64,000 nucleotides of DNA from Scytonema tolypothrichoides VB-61278 (GTDB lineage Bacteria > Cyanobacteriota > Cyanobacteriia > Cyanobacteriales > Nostocaceae), in assembly GCF_000828085.3 (NCBI RefSeq), contig NZ_JXCA02000002.1:780732-844731 (forward strand), written 5' to 3'. Shown here piece after piece: positions 63,119 through 64,000 of this stretch. The notes beneath the pieces were generated by a model. It was not told the DNA's origin and did not search any database. It saw nothing but the letters and a program-made list of their open reading frames with translations. Each line of letters opens with the position of its first letter. The first letter of the stretch is position 1. Both the position numbers and the translations under genes were made by a program.

Positions 63119-64000
63119 TTAATCAGTCAATAGTTCTAGCTGCCCATAGACGTTGATATTAAATGTAAATTGAATCTTGATATAGTTTTGTGGATATTCT
63201 GCGGGAAAAGAAGCAAAAGGTACTGCTCGGTTCACAGCATTCAGTGCTGCCTCATCAGTCATGGTTAATCCAGAAGTTTGTACAACCTGGAGATTGCTGA
63301 CTAAACCTGCTCGGCTTACGATAAAGCTAAGTACTGTCTGTTGGGAAGATTGAGTGAGTCCAGGTATCCACTGCTGCTTCACTCGCTCTTGTAATTGTTG
63401 CAGATAAGCGCTCATGTCTACATCTTGACGAGCATCAATACCTTGTGTCCCTCCATTCAGGCGGTTGGAATTCGGCAGGGCTGCCAGATTATTGCTTCCA
63501 AAATCACGACTAGATAAACTCACTGTACCCCCCAAACTGCTTGCTGCACCTGATTTTGCAGATGTTTGAGAGCGAGACAGTTTTCGTGGTGATGTCGTTG
63601 ACTGACTTTGAGAACGTGATGGTGCTATACGCTGTGTTTCTGGGGACACTAGCGAATTAGTCCCATTCTCAAACTCTTCAGGAGAGGATTTTGCAGCAAG
63701 CCGACTCCTATTTTCCGGACGAGTCAAAGGTACTGGTTGTGTTGTTTCAGGTGTAACTGTTCTTTGCCGGGGTTTGAGTGCTAATGGTTGGCTGGTGGGT
63801 GTAACTGTGGTTGGCAAAGGTTCGGGTTCTAGTGGTGTCGTCTCAGGTGTAACTGTTCTTTGCCGGGGTTTGAGTGCTAATGGTTTGGTGGTGGGTGCAA
63901 CTGTGGTTGGCAAAGGTTCGGGTTCTAGTGGTGTCGTCTTAGGTGTAACTGTTCTTTGTCGCAGTTTGAGTGCTAATGGTTTGGTGGTGGGTGCAATTGT
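63119..64000 (-). CDS. TonB-family energy-transducing protein, C-terminal part (5' end outside window)
   Basis: This frame is open to the right edge, so the N-terminus is outside the window. At least 293 residues are present. The visible N-terminal part is Pro/Thr/Glu-rich with a 32-residue repeat (TTPLEPEPLPTTVAPTTKPL and following, 96 bp per unit), as in the periplasm-spanning region of TonB. The C-terminal TonB domain is clear: YLQQLQERVKQQWIPGLTQS, then VVQTSGLTMTDEAALNAVNR, and the final VYGQLELLTD. TonB couples inner-membrane energy to outer-membrane transport; the partner receptor is not in the window. Confidence 0.85.
   Translation of the reverse strand, partial: TIAPTTKPLALKLRQRTVTPKTTPLEPEPLPTTVAPTTKPLALKPRQRTVTPETTPLEPEPLPTTVTPTSQPLALKPRQRTVTPETTQPVPLTRPENRSRLAAKSSPEEFENGTNSLVSPETQRIAPSRSQSQSTTSPRKLSRSQTSAKSGAASSLGGTVSLSSRDFGSNNLAALPNSNRLNGGTQGIDARQDVDMSAYLQQLQERVKQQWIPGLTQSSQQTVLSFIVSRAGLVSNLQVVQTSGLTMTDEAALNAVNRAVPFASFPAEYPQNYIKIQFTFNINVYGQLELLTD
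63723..63914 (-). repeat. 96-bp tandem repeat encoding the Pro-rich TonB linker
   Basis: Copies of GGTTCGGGTTCTAGTGGTG-type units start 96 bp apart (63819 and 63915; a third degenerate copy lies before). They encode PxPLEPEPLPTTV-like segments, expected for an elastic periplasmic linker. Copy number may vary between strains. Confidence 0.8.

Noticed and set aside
1..64000. tRNA or rRNA genes
   Set aside because: No TPsiC-arm signature such as GGTTCGAATCC or its complement with a matching acceptor stem was seen in any spacer, and no rRNA-like stretch was recognised. Only visual inspection was possible.

Overview
The window is a stretch of cyanobacterial chromosome, most likely from a filamentous, heterocyst-forming lineage (Nostocales). 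The evidence is the gene content (ndhD1 and ndhF1, an RbcR-type LysR regulator, chlD, gun4, ftrC, a SigF-type sigma factor, a NnrU/Z-ISO-like protein), the many HIP1 octamers (GCGATCGC) in and between genes, and intergenic spacers full of heptamer tandem repeats and REP-like palindromes. No rRNA or tRNA gene, CRISPR array or intact insertion sequence was found. The species cannot be named from sequence alone.

Layout. 0-9.9 kb: the 3' end of pcrA, a nuclease remnant, a secreted-protein pair on the minus strand (a 1010-aa zinc metalloprotease followed 8 bp later by a lysozyme-like protein), dnaK, and dusB. 10-15.1 kb: a small accessory island with two toxin-antitoxin modules (DUF104-type antitoxin/PIN and DUF433/DUF5615), a 787-aa NACHT (NLR-like) protein with a tandem-repeat C-terminal segment, an orphan antitoxin-like gene and a DOPA-dioxygenase-like gene. 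15.1-23.4 kb: NDH-1 subunits ndhD1 and ndhF1, a thioredoxin-like protein, a Z-ISO-like membrane protein, a decayed tnpB, and rbcR. 23.7-30.5 kb: a four-Cys Ser/Thr kinase paired with a PstS-like binding protein, an ethanolamine-permease-like transporter, an ABA4-like protein and a kinase-GUN4 fusion. 30.7-39.4 kb: typA, a GNAT, ftrC with a DUF309 gene, an LPS-transport cluster (lptA-like, lptB, lptF/G-like), a Q/N/S-rich repeat protein and an HNH protein. 39.8-53.5 kb: chlD, sigF, a Bax-inhibitor-1 protein, a DUF370/RemA-like protein, an SDR, an alpha/beta hydrolase, infC, icd, gun4, a truncated ABC ATPase and mtnA. 53.9-64 kb: an acyltransferase, a metallophosphoesterase, a peptidoglycan-binding protein, a second GNAT paralogue, a DUF72 protein, an RTX-type calcium-binding protein, a small secreted protein and the 3' part of a TonB-family gene.

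Functional themes are photosynthetic electron flow and its regulation (ndhD1/ndhF1, rbcR, ftrC, thioredoxin), chlorophyll synthesis (chlD, gun4, the kinase-GUN4 fusion), outer-membrane biogenesis (lpt genes, TonB-like protein), signalling (two kinases, sigF, rbcR) and a defence-like accessory island. The strongest candidate for an undescribed system is the NACHT gene. Its C-terminal segment has expanded as a GC-rich Tyr/Asn/Asp/Ala repeat and lies beside TA genes. Other points of interest are a repeat-derived insertion inside chlD, tandem repeats lying directly upstream of three start codons, a duplicated gene end at 57.4/58.6 kb, and several unexplained spacers that may be structured.
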